Positions 42,997 through 51,596 of a DNA stretch of 64,000 nucleotides are shown here, one piece after another. Source of the stretch: Shouchella rhizosphaerae (GTDB lineage: Bacteria > Bacillota > Bacilli > Bacillales > Bacillaceae_D). The stretch lies in assembly GCF_900142675.1 (NCBI RefSeq), contig NZ_FRBS01000002.1, positions 310,001-374,000 on the forward strand, read 5' to 3'. Each line of letters opens with the position of its first letter. Position 1 is the first letter of the stretch. The position numbers were made by a program, and so were the translations under genes. The notes under the pieces were generated by a model. That model made no database searches and was not told where the DNA came from. It saw only the letters and a list, made by a program, of their open reading frames with translations.

Positions 42997-45018
42997 ATGA
43001 TTCATTCCAACTCAGATTTATGGTGGAAAAAAAACGTAAGAGTCATTCAACCTAATTTACAGGTAAAAGATACAGGTCAAATTGATCCTGAGAGATTAGC
43101 AGAGCAGCTTTATAACATGGAGGCTAATACAGTTGTGTTTAATGTGGGTGGTATTTATGCTTGGTATCCTACAGAGGTGCAGAACCACACCATAAATGAA
43201 TATCTCCCAACTAGTCATGATCTGTTATTGAAGATGATTGAAGCCGTTCATAAAAGAAATATGCGCTTTATAGCTAGATTTGATTTTAGTAAAGCGGAGG
43301 ATACTATTTATTTAAAAAATCCTCAGTGGTTTGTGAGAGATCAAACTGGCAAGCCTCAAGTCATTGGCTCTCACAGACCGGGCAATTGGTCATTATTGAT
43401 GTCAACATGCATCAATGGAACATATCGCACAGACGAGGTTGCCATTCCAGTAATAAATGAGGTTCTATCAAAATATCCTATAGATGGAATATTTCTTAAT
43501 AATCCAGGTTATATCCCATGTCATTGTGATACTTGTAAACGAAAGTACGTTAGGTTGTATGGCGAAGAGCTTCCAGAAGAGAGAGAGAAGTTCCACCCCG
43601 AATGGGCTACCACATGCATGAAGGATAATATTGATCGATTGTACAGTCAGATTAAACAAATAGACACCGGTATGCCCTTAATTCTATATTATAATCTGTA
43701 TAGTGATAGCTTGTATGACCGTGTTAAAACGGCGGATATGCTTTGTACAGAGCCTCAAGATATCTTGTCGCTAGGAACTAAATACATCCCAGAATGTTGG
43801 AAACCCGCATTAAGTATCAAACTTGGTCGTTCACTAAAAGATTATCCTAACCCTTTTGGGATCGTTCACTCTAGCCCGGGTATGGATTGGAGACATACAG
43901 GCTTACCACCAGCAGAGTATCAATTTTGGCTTTGCCAAATCCCCGCAAATGGAGGTCAAATATGGCATTCTCTAACCGGCATACCTGATACCATTCACGA
44001 TAAACGTATACTAGACGTAGTGACAAAGCATAACAATATGGTTAAAAAAGTGGAGCCTTTCATGCAAGATGCTGAAAGCTATAATGAAGTAGCTTTGGTT
44101 TGGAATGAGGCCTCTTCTGGGGAAGGGTGGGCTGATGGATTATTAGAAAGACAGATTTCATTTGACGTGTTACTTCCTGAACAACTCGCGCACCATGAAC
44201 TCAGCAAGTATCGTGCGATTGTTATACCTGAAAACCTGCAATGGACGGAATCTCTATTGACTGCATTAAAGTCTTATACATCTAATGGTGGCGGACTTGT
44301 AGTAGAGGGGTTACCGGAAGGCGTAGATGCATATGATTTGGTAGGTATTGAACCTGACACTCATAAGGGAGAGGAGTTAATGGCTTCCTATCTTCGCTTT
44401 GAGAAAAACGGAATATTGCGGCAACAGGGTTTGGAAGATACAGAGCTTATCGCTTATCGTGGTCATACCGTTTATTGCAAACCGCAAGTAGGATCAGAGG
44501 TTTTAGCTACGCTCGTTCCGCCCTTTTCTCCAATTGAAAGCGTTGGTGCTCCTCCAGAAAGAGCTTCATTAGCTGTCGAAAGAACTGAAATTCCACTGAT
44601 CACACATAAAAAAATGGGTGAAGGAAGAGTGTTATTCCTTTCGTTTTCACTTAGTGAGCTTATTAATCAATTTCGTCTAAATGAGCATTATACATTGTTA
44701 GATAATATTGTGAAATATGCAATAGATACTAGTTTGAGTATAGAGGTAAATCATGCTCCTGGGTTACAAGTTTCAGTCTTTAAACAACAGAATGGAAACC
44801 TATTAATCCATTTAGTGAATGGTGCTGGAAGAAGACCACTAACTAGAAACCTCCCTATTCACAACGTAGAAATCAAAGTACGATCATCAGTTATGAAAGC
44901 GCTTACTAGAGCGGATGCAGTAATCACTGGTGAAAAACTACATGTAGAAAAGGAGGGTGATACTCTAGTTATTCAGCTACCTATATTAACAATATGGGAG
45001 GTTCTGTCAATATCATGA
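42997..45018 (+). CDS. GHL6-like glycoside hydrolase, paralogue 3
   Basis: A 673-residue third member of the set, cytoplasmic, with RVIQPNLQVKDTGQIDPERL at the N-terminus, ARFDFSKAEDTIYLKNPQWF, STCINGTYRTDEVAIPVINE, PIDGIFLNNPGYIP and CHCDTCKRKY in the barrel, then a Rossmann-like domain (YRAIVIPENLQWTESLLTAL near residue 405). It resembles paralogue 1 in the ARFDFSK motif, but has FLNNPGY where the others have FFN(M/A)F. ATG follows AAAGGAG. The stop overlaps the start of the regulator gene (ATGA). Confidence 0.8.
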   Translation: MIHSNSDLWWKKNVRVIQPNLQVKDTGQIDPERLAEQLYNMEANTVVFNVGGIYAWYPTEVQNHTINEYLPTSHDLLLKMIEAVHKRNMRFIARFDFSKAEDTIYLKNPQWFVRDQTGKPQVIGSHRPGNWSLLMSTCINGTYRTDEVAIPVINEVLSKYPIDGIFLNNPGYIPCHCDTCKRKYVRLYGEELPEEREKFHPEWATTCMKDNIDRLYSQIKQIDTGMPLILYYNLYSDSLYDRVKTADMLCTEPQDILSLGTKYIPECWKPALSIKLGRSLKDYPNPFGIVHSSPGMDWRHTGLPPAEYQFWLCQIPANGGQIWHSLTGIPDTIHDKRILDVVTKHNNMVKKVEPFMQDAESYNEVALVWNEASSGEGWADGLLERQISFDVLLPEQLAHHELSKYRAIVIPENLQWTESLLTALKSYTSNGGGLVVEGLPEGVDAYDLVGIEPDTHKGEELMASYLRFEKNGILRQQGLEDTELIAYRGHTVYCKPQVGSEVLATLVPPFSPIESVGAPPERASLAVERTEIPLITHKKMGEGRVLFLSFSLSELINQFRLNEHYTLLDNIVKYAIDTSLSIEVNHAPGLQVSVFKQQNGNLLIHLVNGAGRRPLTRNLPIHNVEIKVRSSVMKALTRADAVITGEKLHVEKEGDTLVIQLPILTIWEVLSIS

Positions 45019-47318
45019 AGTACAGATTAGCTGAAAACTCAAGAAAAAGAACGACTTACTTTAGGCGTGTTATTTGGTTGGTATTTTTATCTGTGTGTAT
45101 CCCAGTCGTATTAATAGGCAGTATCTATTATAAATTATCTGTGTCACACCTCACGGAGGAGTTAAAGTCACAGTACATGACTTCATTAAAATCATTTATG
45201 GATAGCACAGAGGACCGTCTGGCTACCATTGAATATGATTCATTACAACTTTCTGGAAGTTCGATGGTGCGAGATTCTTTTTTGAGTGAAAGTTTTAAAA
45301 ACGATTATGTTTCTCAGGGGAATTTACTAGACTCGATGATTACTCGTAAAAATGTGCATCCGCCTGTTCAAGAAATGATTTATTACAATGATCAGAATGG
45401 AATCGTTCTGTCTACAGATTACGGATACGTACAAAAAAATCAGTATTCTTACAAAGCAGATATTGATTCAGGGTTTTCTTTAGATAAGCAGGCAGGTTGG
45501 ATGTACTTACCGAACGCCAGTAGCCGAGGGTATATATCTTTTGTTCGGCTACTGCCGGTTGTCGGATCTACACAAGCTCAAGGGGCTTTAATTACGCATG
45601 TAAAGGAAGAAACGCTATCTCAACAATTTCAAAAACATTATGAGTCAAGTGATTATATTCATTATCGGATTATTGATTCGGGCGGTGTGGAACTGTTTAG
45701 TTCAAGTCATTTCGACGAGCATGGAATGGACGTATCCACAGATCCACTGTATCAACAAATATTAGAAATTGAGGCGAGCTCAGGAATTATATACGGAGAG
45801 GATGAAAATGGAAAAGGAGCACTTCATCTGTTTAGCAAAACGCTAAATGATCGTGTATATGTAACGTCGTTAAATGAAACGGCCATTGCGGAGCAGCTTG
45901 GATGGATTAAGTTTGTGATTTTATATACCGTTCTAATTTTTTTAGTCATCGGCTTAATTATGTCCTATATCTGTTCAAGGTTTGTCTATAACCCGGTAGA
46001 AAGACTTATTCAACAAGGGAAGAAACTAACGGAAAAGCAACATTTTCCTAAGGCATCAACAAATGAGTTTGAATATCTAACAGAATGTCTTCACTCTATG
46101 CATGAGCAAGCTGAATCTCTCAATAAACATCTAAAGATAATAGAACCTAATGTACGAGAGCAATTTATAGGCAAGGTTATAAAGGGAGAGATTTGGGATA
46201 AAGAACGGATCCAATCTGAATGTAAAACTCTCCAGATAGAGGAAGATCATATGTACACTGTCCTTGTTGTTACTCCAGAAAAGGCGTACAAATTCTTACG
46301 GGAGGAATGGCCGTTAACCACATTTGCAATAACGAATATTATGAAGGAACTTCTCCATAAATATGAGCTTAGTGGTTATATTTCTAATGGTGATGGGCTA
46401 GAAATCATTGCTTTAGTAAATAGTAATGATCAACGTTCAAATGGGTATATTAATCGAGTTCGTTTAAATCGTTTTGCTGAGCATACCTGTAATGAAGTGA
46501 AGAAGTGTTTATCTCTCAATGTTTCAGTAGGTATTGGAAGCGAGTATTCTGGACTGAAAAAGACGTCCGAATCGTATCAGGAAGCATTGTTAGCATTACA
46601 ATATCGGATGTATAAAACGTCATCACCTATTAATTATTTTGATCGTAATGAAAGCTCGAAAAAGCAGACGATGTTTTTTTATCCGAGGGATCTTGAGGTG
46701 GAAATCTTAGATTATTTAAATAAAGGGGAACAAGAATTAACCGAACAGTCTTTAAAGAAGTTTGCTGATGTAGTCAGGGCGTCCGAATCCTATAATTTGA
46801 TCTATCAAAGCTACCATGTTCTATTATCTTCTATCATTCGTTCCATTGAACAAAAAGGGGTTGGGCTGCTTGAAATTATGGAGAATAATTGGTTTGATCA
46901 GTTGAAAAGTAGACAGACTACGGATGAAATTGTAGATTGGTTTATCGAAAAACTATTCCCATTATACTTTGAAATTATTGAAGAAAACCAAAGTTTTGAT
47001 AGGCGAATAGCTGTTCAGAAGGTTTGGCAACATGTGAAAGAGAATATAGGAATGAACATTTCACTTACAGAATGTGCTGAATTAGTAGGAATGAGCCCTT
47101 CTTATTTAAGTAGGATTTTTAGACGCGAAACTGGCATTTCGTTTGTTGATTATGTTAAACAATGTAAAGTAGAGGAAGCAAAAAAATTGTTAAGAGATAA
47201 GGAATTGAACATTATAGAAATCGCTCAGAAGGTAGGGTACTCAGAAAGAAATCTTAGTCGGGTGTTTAAACAGGCTGTGGGTATGTCGCCAGGACAATTC
47301 CGATCAGAGCATCGATAA
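45015..47318 (+). CDS. Membrane-anchored AraC-family regulator (YesS/YtdP-type)
   Basis: A 767-residue one-component sensor-regulator. One membrane helix lies near residues 15-37 and a second near 305-330 (VILYTVLIFLVIGLIMSYIC), framing an extracellular sensor of about 270 residues. A linker follows, and the C-terminal AraC helix-turn-helix pair (about 665-767) reads NISLTECAELVGMSPSYLSR and NIIEIAQKVGYSERNLSRVF. Such proteins sense sugars outside the cell and activate adjacent uptake operons, here the ABC transporter and GHL6 genes. ATG 45015 overlaps the previous stop by four bases. Confidence 0.88.
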   Translation: MKYRLAENSRKRTTYFRRVIWLVFLSVCIPVVLIGSIYYKLSVSHLTEELKSQYMTSLKSFMDSTEDRLATIEYDSLQLSGSSMVRDSFLSESFKNDYVSQGNLLDSMITRKNVHPPVQEMIYYNDQNGIVLSTDYGYVQKNQYSYKADIDSGFSLDKQAGWMYLPNASSRGYISFVRLLPVVGSTQAQGALITHVKEETLSQQFQKHYESSDYIHYRIIDSGGVELFSSSHFDEHGMDVSTDPLYQQILEIEASSGIIYGEDENGKGALHLFSKTLNDRVYVTSLNETAIAEQLGWIKFVILYTVLIFLVIGLIMSYICSRFVYNPVERLIQQGKKLTEKQHFPKASTNEFEYLTECLHSMHEQAESLNKHLKIIEPNVREQFIGKVIKGEIWDKERIQSECKTLQIEEDHMYTVLVVTPEKAYKFLREEWPLTTFAITNIMKELLHKYELSGYISNGDGLEIIALVNSNDQRSNGYINRVRLNRFAEHTCNEVKKCLSLNVSVGIGSEYSGLKKTSESYQEALLALQYRMYKTSSPINYFDRNESSKKQTMFFYPRDLEVEILDYLNKGEQELTEQSLKKFADVVRASESYNLIYQSYHVLLSSIIRSIEQKGVGLLEIMENNWFDQLKSRQTTDEIVDWFIEKLFPLYFEIIEENQSFDRRIAVQKVWQHVKENIGMNISLTECAELVGMSPSYLSRIFRRETGISFVDYVKQCKVEEAKKLLRDKELNIIEIAQKVGYSERNLSRVFKQAVGMSPGQFRSEHR

Positions 47319-47356
47319 TAAGTGACTTTGTACTTAAACAGGTAGGAGGGATTCTA

Positions 47357-47971
47357 ATGGAATTAAACGGGCCTTTCGGGTTTATTTATAAAGCGTCAAT
47401 CTGGATTACCAAATTAGCGTATATGAATATCCTGTGGATCCTATTCTCTGTAGCAGGCTTTATACTACTTGGGATATTCCCAGCTACGGTTTCCATCTTT
47501 GCAATTATACGAAAATGGAGGAAAGGAGATACCGAGGTTCCAATTTTTAAGACGTTTTGGCGATTTTACAGGAGTGAATTTTTCAAAAGTAATCAGCTTG
47601 GTTTCATTCTTCTCATTATAGGATTTATCCTATATGTCGACCTGAGGATTCTCTATTTAACAGGGGGGTTCTTACAACTACTCTACTATCCGATCCTAAT
47701 CTTATTTTTTATATACCTTTTAGTTTGCCTCAATGCGTTCCCGGTTTATGTACATTATGAATTAAAAGCATTACAAATCATTAGAACGTCGTTTATTAGG
47801 ATTATTATAAACCCCCTTTCTACTCTCGCAATGCTAGCTGGAACGATTGGCGTTATCTTTTTGACCAACTTCATACCAGGCATTATCCCGTTTTTCAGCG
47901 TTGTATTATTGGCACTTGTACTAGTATGGTCCTTTTTTATTACAACAAAAGGCATAAGCGGAGTTTCTTAA
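47357..47971 (+). CDS. YesL-like DUF624 membrane protein
   Basis: A 204-residue protein with about five to six membrane helices of the DUF624/YesL family, commonly found with Lpl/Yes-type sugar importers and probably an accessory of them. The N-terminal pattern LNGPFGFIYKASIWITKLAY and FSVAGFILLGIFPATVSIFA (about 33-55) are typical. ATG follows GTAGGAGGG. Last intact gene of the island. Its precise role is unknown. Confidence 0.85.
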   Translation: MELNGPFGFIYKASIWITKLAYMNILWILFSVAGFILLGIFPATVSIFAIIRKWRKGDTEVPIFKTFWRFYRSEFFKSNQLGFILLIIGFILYVDLRILYLTGGFLQLLYYPILILFFIYLLVCLNAFPVYVHYELKALQIIRTSFIRIIINPLSTLAMLAGTIGVIFLTNFIPGIIPFFSVVLLALVLVWSFFITTKGISGVS

Positions 47972-47998
47972 AATAATAGATGACAGCGCCAATTATAT

Positions 47999-48139
47999 TC
48001 AAGATGATGAGCCGGATGTAGTCGTTCGTAGGGCAACAGTTACATTAGCTATGCCGACTTTGCCATTGCCATCGCCGATGAAGTGGAGCAAGCTTCCGTA
48101 TTAAAAGGCCGTTTTTCCGTTGTAGGGGAAGAACTGTAA
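47999..48139 (+). pseudogene. Truncated NAD(P)-binding oxidoreductase (YwnB-like), C-terminal remnant
   Basis: From 48035 a frame reads NSYISYADFAIAIADEVEQA, then ...LKGRFSVVGEEL and a stop at 48137-48139. It matches the C-terminus of atypical SDR/NmrA proteins such as YwnB. The frame is closed by TAG just upstream, and related-looking sequence (YIQDDEPDVVV) lies in another frame, so the gene is both truncated and frameshifted. It marks the right edge of the island. Confidence 0.7.
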
Positions 48140-48196
48140 GTATACCAGATTTTTTGAAGAAACGAGTAGCAAGCTGTCAGAATAGGGTGTGGTGTG

Positions 48197-48613
48197 ATGC
48201 AAGGAAACAACAAAAATTTCCTATTCGTTTATGGGACATTGCGAAAAGGCGGCGCCAACGACCATTACTTGCAGCACAGCGAGTTAGTGGAGGACACATG
48301 TTGGATCATAGGGGAAATGCACAATACGCCATTTGGCTATCCAATTGTCCGTTTTCGTGGACAGGAGAAAATTAGAGGCGAGCTTTATGCGGTCACAAGC
48401 GAGGAACTCATCCGTATTGACGAATTGGAAGGCTATAACCCTGAAGGCAAAAGTGAAAATGAGTACGAGCGTGTCGAATGCACTGTCTATACAGACGAAA
48501 GCGAGACAAATGCTTACACGTATATCGCTGGAATTGGTTTCGCGAATATCAATGAACCGATCGTTGGCGGGGATTGGCTCGGTTTTTTGGCAGGAAAGAA
48601 AACGGAACGCTGA
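48197..48613 (+). CDS. Gamma-glutamylcyclotransferase-like (AIG2/YtfP family) protein
   Basis: A 138-residue protein of the GGCT fold. The FVYGTLRKGGANDHYL motif (about residues 8-23) is the substrate-binding loop of the family, followed by GELYAVTSEELIRIDELEGY with the conserved acidic residue that acts as general base. Members cyclise gamma-glutamyl peptides or gamma-glutamylamines; the B. subtilis homologue YkqA is uncharacterised. ATG 48197 is preferred; GTG 48194 is in frame directly before it. Confidence 0.82.
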   Translation: MQGNNKNFLFVYGTLRKGGANDHYLQHSELVEDTCWIIGEMHNTPFGYPIVRFRGQEKIRGELYAVTSEELIRIDELEGYNPEGKSENEYERVECTVYTDESETNAYTYIAGIGFANINEPIVGGDWLGFLAGKKTER

Positions 48614-48704
48614 CATTTGAAATGCATTTCCTTGCTGTAAAGGGTGCCAACAGGAAGGCAGATGTGGAAATAGGCGAGCAAACGCGCTCGCCTTAGATTG
48701 ATGC

Positions 48705-50057
48705 TTATGCAAATGTACGCAGAACGCTGGACACGGTATCGACGAGAAATGCTAAATCTTCTTCGCTAGAAGTGAGTGGTGGGGCGATAATTAAAACATT
48801 GCCTCCTCCTGGAATCGTGTCGCTGTTTTTGCCGATGATCAGCCCTTGTTTTTGGCAAGCGGTTACAACCGCTTTCATCGTATCGTCATCAGCTGGCTCC
48901 TTGGTCTGTTTATCTTGAACAAGTTCTATGCCGTAAAGGAAGCCAATTCCGCGCACTTCGCCGACAATCGAAAGTTGTTCAAGTTGTTTCAATTTGCCAA
49001 GAACGGTATGGCCTAGCGTTTCGACTCGATTGACAATCTGTTCACGCTCAATAATATCAATCGCTTTTAACGCGACCGCGCAAGACGCCGGGTGTCCGCC
49101 GTAGGTGGAGATGTGGCGGAAATGGCTGGTCTCGCCTTTTCCATCGAATGCTTGATATACATTTTCGGCAACGCACGTAGCGCCTAGTGGGAGATAGCCG
49201 CTCGTAAGCCCTTTTGCCAGTGTGATAATGTCAGGTTTGAAATCGTCATCGCCATGCATAAAGCCGAATAGCTTGCCGGTCCGGCCGAAGCCAGAGACGA
49301 CTTCATCTAAAATGAGCAACACTTGATAGCGATCGCAAATGTCGCGGACACGTTTGTAATAGTCGTTTGATTGAGGGTAAATGACGCCGCCGCCGGAAAT
49401 AATCGGTTCCATTATAAACGCGGCGATTGTTTCAGGGCCTTCCCATAAAATCGTTTGTTCAAGAAAATCAGCGGCCTGCTGGTCGTCTTCCGCAGCAGAG
49501 CCAAAGCTTGATCGATAGGCGTAAGGCGGTGGAATATGCAAAAAGCCAGGCAAAGCAGCGTCGTACTTTATTTTGCGATTTGCTTGGGCCGTAGCCGCAA
49601 GGGCGCCAAGGGAGTTGCCATGGTAGCCGCGGTAACGGGAAATGATTTTTTGTTTTTCTGGGGAGCCGGTTTGCTTATGGTATTGGCGCGCGATTTTAAA
49701 GGCCGTTTCGTTCGCGTCAGAGCCGCCGTTGGCAAAAAAGGTGCGAAACCCGCCACCAAGCAAAGCGGCTAATTTTTCAGCCAGAGCGATCGCTGGCTGG
49801 TGGCCAAGGGAAAGGGGAAAGTAGGCAAGTTTGTTCATTTGCTCAGTCGCTGCTTCAATGATTTCCGTTTGCCCATGACCAAGATTTAGGCACCATAGCC
49901 CAGAGACTCCGTCCATGTAGCGGTTGCCATTTGTATCCGTAAACCACGACCCTTCACCTGAATCGGCGATAAGAGGCGCGGCTCCTGGACGTTGCATCGC
50001 ATGCCAGACATATTGCTCGTCTTTTTTAGCCAATGTCGGTTCCATTCCAGTGTTCAC
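48705..50057 (-). CDS. Class III omega-aminotransferase, probably beta-alanine transaminase
   Basis: A 450-residue PLP-dependent aminotransferase. The PLP pocket is seen in [20 protein letters not shown] (about 106-125), [15 protein letters not shown] (about 245-259) and the Schiff-base Lys in [16 protein letters not shown] (about 277-292). It lies at the end of the pyrimidine-degradation operon and overlaps the previous stop by four bases, with a GTG start behind GGAGG. It most likely converts beta-alanine to malonate semialdehyde with pyruvate or 2-oxoglutarate. That substrate is inferred from the operon; the family also includes other omega-amino acid transaminases. Confidence 0.88.
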   Translation of the reverse strand: MNTGMEPTLAKKDEQYVWHAMQRPGAAPLIADSGEGSWFTDTNGNRYMDGVSGLWCLNLGHGQTEIIEAATEQMNKLAYFPLSLGHQPAIALAEKLAALLGGGFRTFFANGGSDANETAFKIARQYHKQTGSPEKQKIISRYRGYHGNSLGALAATAQANRKIKYDAALPGFLHIPPPYAYRSSFGSAAEDDQQAADFLEQTILWEGPETIAAFIMEPIISGGGVIYPQSNDYYKRVRDICDRYQVLLILDEVVSGFGRTGKLFGFMHGDDDFKPDIITLAKGLTSGYLPLGATCVAENVYQAFDGKGETSHFRHISTYGGHPASCAVALKAIDIIEREQIVNRVETLGHTVLGKLKQLEQLSIVGEVRGIGFLYGIELVQDKQTKEPADDDTMKAVVTACQKQGLIIGKNSDTIPGGGNVLIIAPPLTSSEEDLAFLVDTVSSVLRTFA

Positions 50058-51298
50058 TGTTTAATCGCCTCCTCGTGCATCGTTCGTTTCAATGCCGTTT
50101 CTAATAGGACATTGACGCCCTTTTCGCAGTCCTCCCAAGAAGTCCATTCTTCCTCAGCGTGACTAATTCCTCCCCGGCTTGGAACAAAAATCATGGCTGT
50201 CGGGACAAGGGAAGAAATAAATTGAGCATCGTGGCCAGCGCCGCTCACCATGCGTTTACAAGGATAGCCGAGTGCTTTAGCCGATTCTTCTACTTGGGCG
50301 ACGAGGCTGTTGTTAAACCAAACCGTCTCTCGGCTCCATCGCTTTGTTGCCTGACAAGGAAGGGAGCACGCTCCGGCGACTTCCTGAATCACAGTCTCTA
50401 CTGCGGCCAGTACCGCTTCGTCTTGATGCCTAGCTTCAAGAGTGAAGACAGCACGGCCAGGAATGACTGTATGGATGTTCGGAAACACATTAAAGCGTCC
50501 GATCGTATAAACGAGCGTGTCGTCTAACGGTGCTAGCTTTTCGTGGAAAGCGGTCATGCAGGCGTTGGCTGCGGTTAGTGCATCATGACGCATCCGTTGC
50601 GGCGTTGTTCCAGCGTGGTTGGATTTTCCGCAAATCTCGATTTCGTAACAAACCATGCCCACAACGCACTCAACGGCGCCAATGGTTTGCTTTTCTGCTT
50701 CTAAAACTGGTCCTTGTTCGATATGCAGTTCTAAAAAAGCGCTTGCGTCCGTCAGCCGATGGTGGGCCGAGCCAGCAAAACCACTCGCCGCCAGAGCCTC
50801 TCCAAAAGAAACGCCATCTTGGTCTGTTGATTGCAACATTGCGTCTTTGCTAAATTTTCCAGCCAAAATCCCTGATGCCATCATCGAAGGCTCAAAACGG
50901 GCGCCTTCCTCGTTGGTGAAATTGATCAGTCCGAGGGGCACATTTAATTCAAGCTTATGTTCGACTACTGTGCGTAGTACTTCTAAGGCACCTGCAACAC
51001 CGAGGACACCATCGAAACGCCCTCCTTTTTTTACCGTATCAAGGTGGGAACCAAGGTAGACTGGCGGGACATCGCGCTGTTTTCCTGGAATTACACTGTA
51101 CATGTTTCCGAGATCGTCCGTCGTTACTACAAGCCCGAGCGCTTCACATTGCTGGCGCAAATAAGCCCGTGCTTGCTGGTCTTCTTCAGACAGGGCAAGG
51201 CGTGTGACGCCATTGTTGCCTGTTGCCCCAAATGCTGCGAACGTTTGGAGCGTTTGTTTAAGCCGCTCGTGATTGACTGTTAGCTTATTGGTGTTCAT
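50054..51298 (-). CDS. N-carbamoyl-amino-acid hydrolase, probable beta-ureidopropionase
   Basis: A 414-residue M20-family amidohydrolase with two metal ions. Ligands are visible in [16 protein letters not shown] (about 80-95), NEEGARF (about 125-131) and LHIEQGP near 190; SGAGHDAQF near 355-363 supplies a further His. The family includes hydantoin-type L-carbamoylases, allantoate amidohydrolase and bacterial beta-ureidopropionase. Between a dihydropyrimidinase and a beta-alanine transaminase, cleavage of N-carbamoyl-beta-alanine is the likely reaction. ATG 51298 follows AAGGAGG; the upstream extension overlaps a small gene. Confidence 0.88.
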   Translation of the reverse strand: MNTNKLTVNHERLKQTLQTFAAFGATGNNGVTRLALSEEDQQARAYLRQQCEALGLVVTTDDLGNMYSVIPGKQRDVPPVYLGSHLDTVKKGGRFDGVLGVAGALEVLRTVVEHKLELNVPLGLINFTNEEGARFEPSMMASGILAGKFSKDAMLQSTDQDGVSFGEALAASGFAGSAHHRLTDASAFLELHIEQGPVLEAEKQTIGAVECVVGMVCYEIEICGKSNHAGTTPQRMRHDALTAANACMTAFHEKLAPLDDTLVYTIGRFNVFPNIHTVIPGRAVFTLEARHQDEAVLAAVETVIQEVAGACSLPCQATKRWSRETVWFNNSLVAQVEESAKALGYPCKRMVSGAGHDAQFISSLVPTAMIFVPSRGGISHAEEEWTSWEDCEKGVNVLLETALKRTMHEEAIKQ

Positions 51299-51533
51299 GG
51301 GCATTGCCTCCTTGGCTAGTAACGGTTTGCCAGGCTTGCCCTTTACAAAAAAGGGTTGAAGCATATTTACGTGCGTTGGCATTTGCTGCTAAAAAGGTTT
51401 TGGTTGTCCCTGCTTTCGTGAACAATACCGTGGAGCCGTTTAAGTGATCGGAAATCGATGCAATTTTATAGCCGTCTGCGATAAGCGCATCAATTGCTCC
51501 TTTTTCTTTTTGAAAGTGGGTATATTCCGCCAT
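51285..51533 (-). CDS. Small uncharacterised protein of the pyrimidine operon
   Basis: An 82-residue soluble protein, ATG behind AAAGGAGAGG. The 3' end overlaps the carbamoyl hydrolase gene by 14 bases, so it is a real, translated part of the operon. The first half (AIDALIADGYKIASISDHLN) looks like a short alpha/beta fold, and the second half is Ala/Asn/Thr-rich. I do not recognise a family. A role as a subunit, chaperone or regulator for the pathway is possible but unsupported. Confidence 0.7.
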   Translation of the reverse strand: MAEYTHFQKEKGAIDALIADGYKIASISDHLNGSTVLFTKAGTTKTFLAANANARKYASTLFCKGQAWQTVTSQGGNAHEHQ

Positions 51534-51596
51534 CAAACCTCTCCTTTCGACATCGCTTGTTCATGTTTGCGGAATAAATGGGCAAGTGCCCACATA

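Larger units (their letters stand above)
34290..47975. other. AT-rich carbohydrate-utilisation island
   Basis: Ten plus-strand genes lie between an IS1182-like remnant and a truncated oxidoreductase gene. Single 60-base lines I counted here gave about 37-42% G+C, whereas lines in flanking operons reach well above 50%. All genes point the same way and encode one coherent function: sugar import, three glycoside hydrolase-like enzymes, a dehydrogenase and a membrane-bound regulator. Horizontal acquisition is inferred; no integrase or attachment repeats were seen. Confidence 0.65.
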
